A stretch of DNA of 15,283 nucleotides from JAJRVH01 sp964505995 (GTDB taxonomy: Bacteria; Pseudomonadota; Zetaproteobacteria; Mariprofundales; Mariprofundaceae): positions 1 to 15,283 of the forward strand of contig CAZDLB010000042.1 of assembly GCA_964505995.1 (NCBI GenBank), given 5' to 3'. The notes below the pieces were generated by a model. That model did no database searches, was not told the origin of the DNA, and was given only the letters and a program-made list of their open reading frames with translations. This document shows positions 14,658 to 15,283 of the stretch, piece after piece. Position numbers and translations under genes: made by a program. How positions within the stretch are numbered: the first letter of the stretch is position 1; every line of letters starts with the position of its first letter.

Positions 14658-15283
14658 CTAGGCCAGAAGCTCGCCACCCTCGGCAAGGCTTGCCTGGCCG
14701 ACCATCAGATGGTTCTTCTCCAGCAGCGCAACGGTATCCTCCAGCGACAGCACGCGGTCGGCGGAGCTGAACTCCCCCTCGATCACCCGCTCGCCCGGCT
14801 CGGGACTGAGCTCCGGCAGCATGGACTGGATTGCGAAAAAATCGCCGCGCCGTACCGTATGGTGGCTCTCTTCATCCGAAATCATGATTTCATGCATCTT
14901 CTCGCCGGGACGGATGCCGGTTACCTTGATCTCGATGTCACGATCGCCGATCAGGGCCCTGGCGATGTTCTCCACGGTCGCCGAGGGCGCATCGGGAACA
15001 AGCGTCTCTCCAGGCTCTGCTGTGCGCAGCGCAGCGAACACGGTGTCCACGGCCTGATTCAGGCTCAGCAGGAAACGCGTCATCTCCGGCACCGTCACCG
15101 TGACCGGCCCTCCATTGGCGATCTGGTCATGGAACAGCGGAATCACCGAGCCCCGGGAGGCCAGCACATTGCCATAGCGCACGCAGATGAATCGCGTGGA
15201 AGGAATCAGCACGTTCGCCGAGGTCAGAATGCGCTCCTGCACGGCCTTGGTCATGCCCATCACGTTCACCGGCTTGCAGGCCT
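14658..15283 (-). CDS. UDP-sugar 4,6-dehydratase/epimerase, polysaccharide biosynthesis family (CapE/WbjB-like), C-terminal part
   Basis: This is the last 208 residues or so of a short-chain dehydrogenase/reductase-type dehydratase; the N-terminal NAD-binding half is beyond the right edge. The visible part opens with ACKPVNVMGMTKAVQER, which carries the active-site Lys and has Met in the usual Tyr position. It continues with RYGNVLASRGSVIPLFHDQI, GGPVTVTVPEMTRFL and VTGIRPGEKMHEIMISDEES, hallmarks of the CapD/CapE/FlaA1 family. There are no membrane segments here, unlike WbpM. Followed 9 bases later by an FnlC/CapG-type 2-epimerase, it most likely acts on UDP-GlcNAc in the UDP-L-FucNAc route (FnlA/WbjB/CapE), although a neighbouring dehydratase subtype cannot be excluded without the N-terminus. 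TAG at 14660-14658 ends it. Confidence 0.85.
   Translation of the reverse strand, partial: ACKPVNVMGMTKAVQERILTSANVLIPSTRFICVRYGNVLASRGSVIPLFHDQIANGGPVTVTVPEMTRFLLSLNQAVDTVFAALRTAEPGETLVPDAPSATVENIARALIGDRDIEIKVTGIRPGEKMHEIMISDEESHHTVRRGDFFAIQSMLPELSPEPGERVIEGEFSSADRVLSLEDTVALLEKNHLMVGQASLAEGGELLA

Overview
The window looks like chromosome of a high-GC Gram-negative bacterium, most likely a gammaproteobacterium. The reasons are a UvrA and PriA of normal proteobacterial length, a WbpL/WbpM-type O-antigen locus with a ComEA-like gene beside it, and dense minus-strand gene packing. I cannot name the genus. No rRNA, tRNA, CRISPR array, prophage or replication origin is visible.

Layout. (1) Positions 1-1777 hold a divergent polyamine pair: the first 144 residues of an agmatinase (minus, cut by the window edge) and a saccharopine-dehydrogenase-like carboxy(nor)spermidine synthase (plus). 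Together they suggest agmatine to putrescine to carboxyspermidine; the decarboxylase that would complete spermidine is not in the window. (2) Positions about 1787-2494 are a decayed IS481-family insertion sequence with recognisable ends, a frameshifted N-terminal transposase remnant and a cleaner C-terminal integrase-core remnant. (3) Positions 2502-4227 hold a secreted S8 subtilase with its own TTGACA-type promoter. Its base composition is visibly less GC-rich than its neighbours, which fits an acquired accessory gene beside the dead IS. (4) Positions 4228-4534 are a convergent intergenic region with one long hairpin. (5) Positions 4535-10184 are a minus-strand genome-maintenance block: priA, then a CPBP membrane protease coupled to its stop codon, then uvrA. 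(6) Positions 10201-15283 are the end of a surface-polysaccharide (O-antigen or capsule) cluster on the minus strand. In transcription order it has a 4,6-dehydratase/epimerase (partial), a non-hydrolysing UDP-sugar 2-epimerase of the FnlC/WbjD/CapG type, a WbpL-like undecaprenyl-phosphate sugar-1-phosphate transferase, a small secreted ComEA-like helix-hairpin-helix protein and a WbpM-like membrane UDP-GlcNAc 4,6-dehydratase.

How the genes work together. The polysaccharide genes fit synthesis of a 6-deoxy N-acetylated amino sugar nucleotide (UDP-N-acetyl-L-fucosamine or a relative) and its transfer to the lipid carrier. A strong intrinsic terminator follows the comEA-like gene and lies inside the longest possible reading frame of the WbpM-like gene, so either that gene starts later than its longest frame or the site is an attenuator.

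I found no clearly new multi-gene system. The points most worth a second look are the terminator inside the wbpM frame, the promoter and tandem repeat ahead of the low-GC subtilase at the IS edge, and the direct joining of a capE-like gene to a capG-like gene without capF between them.
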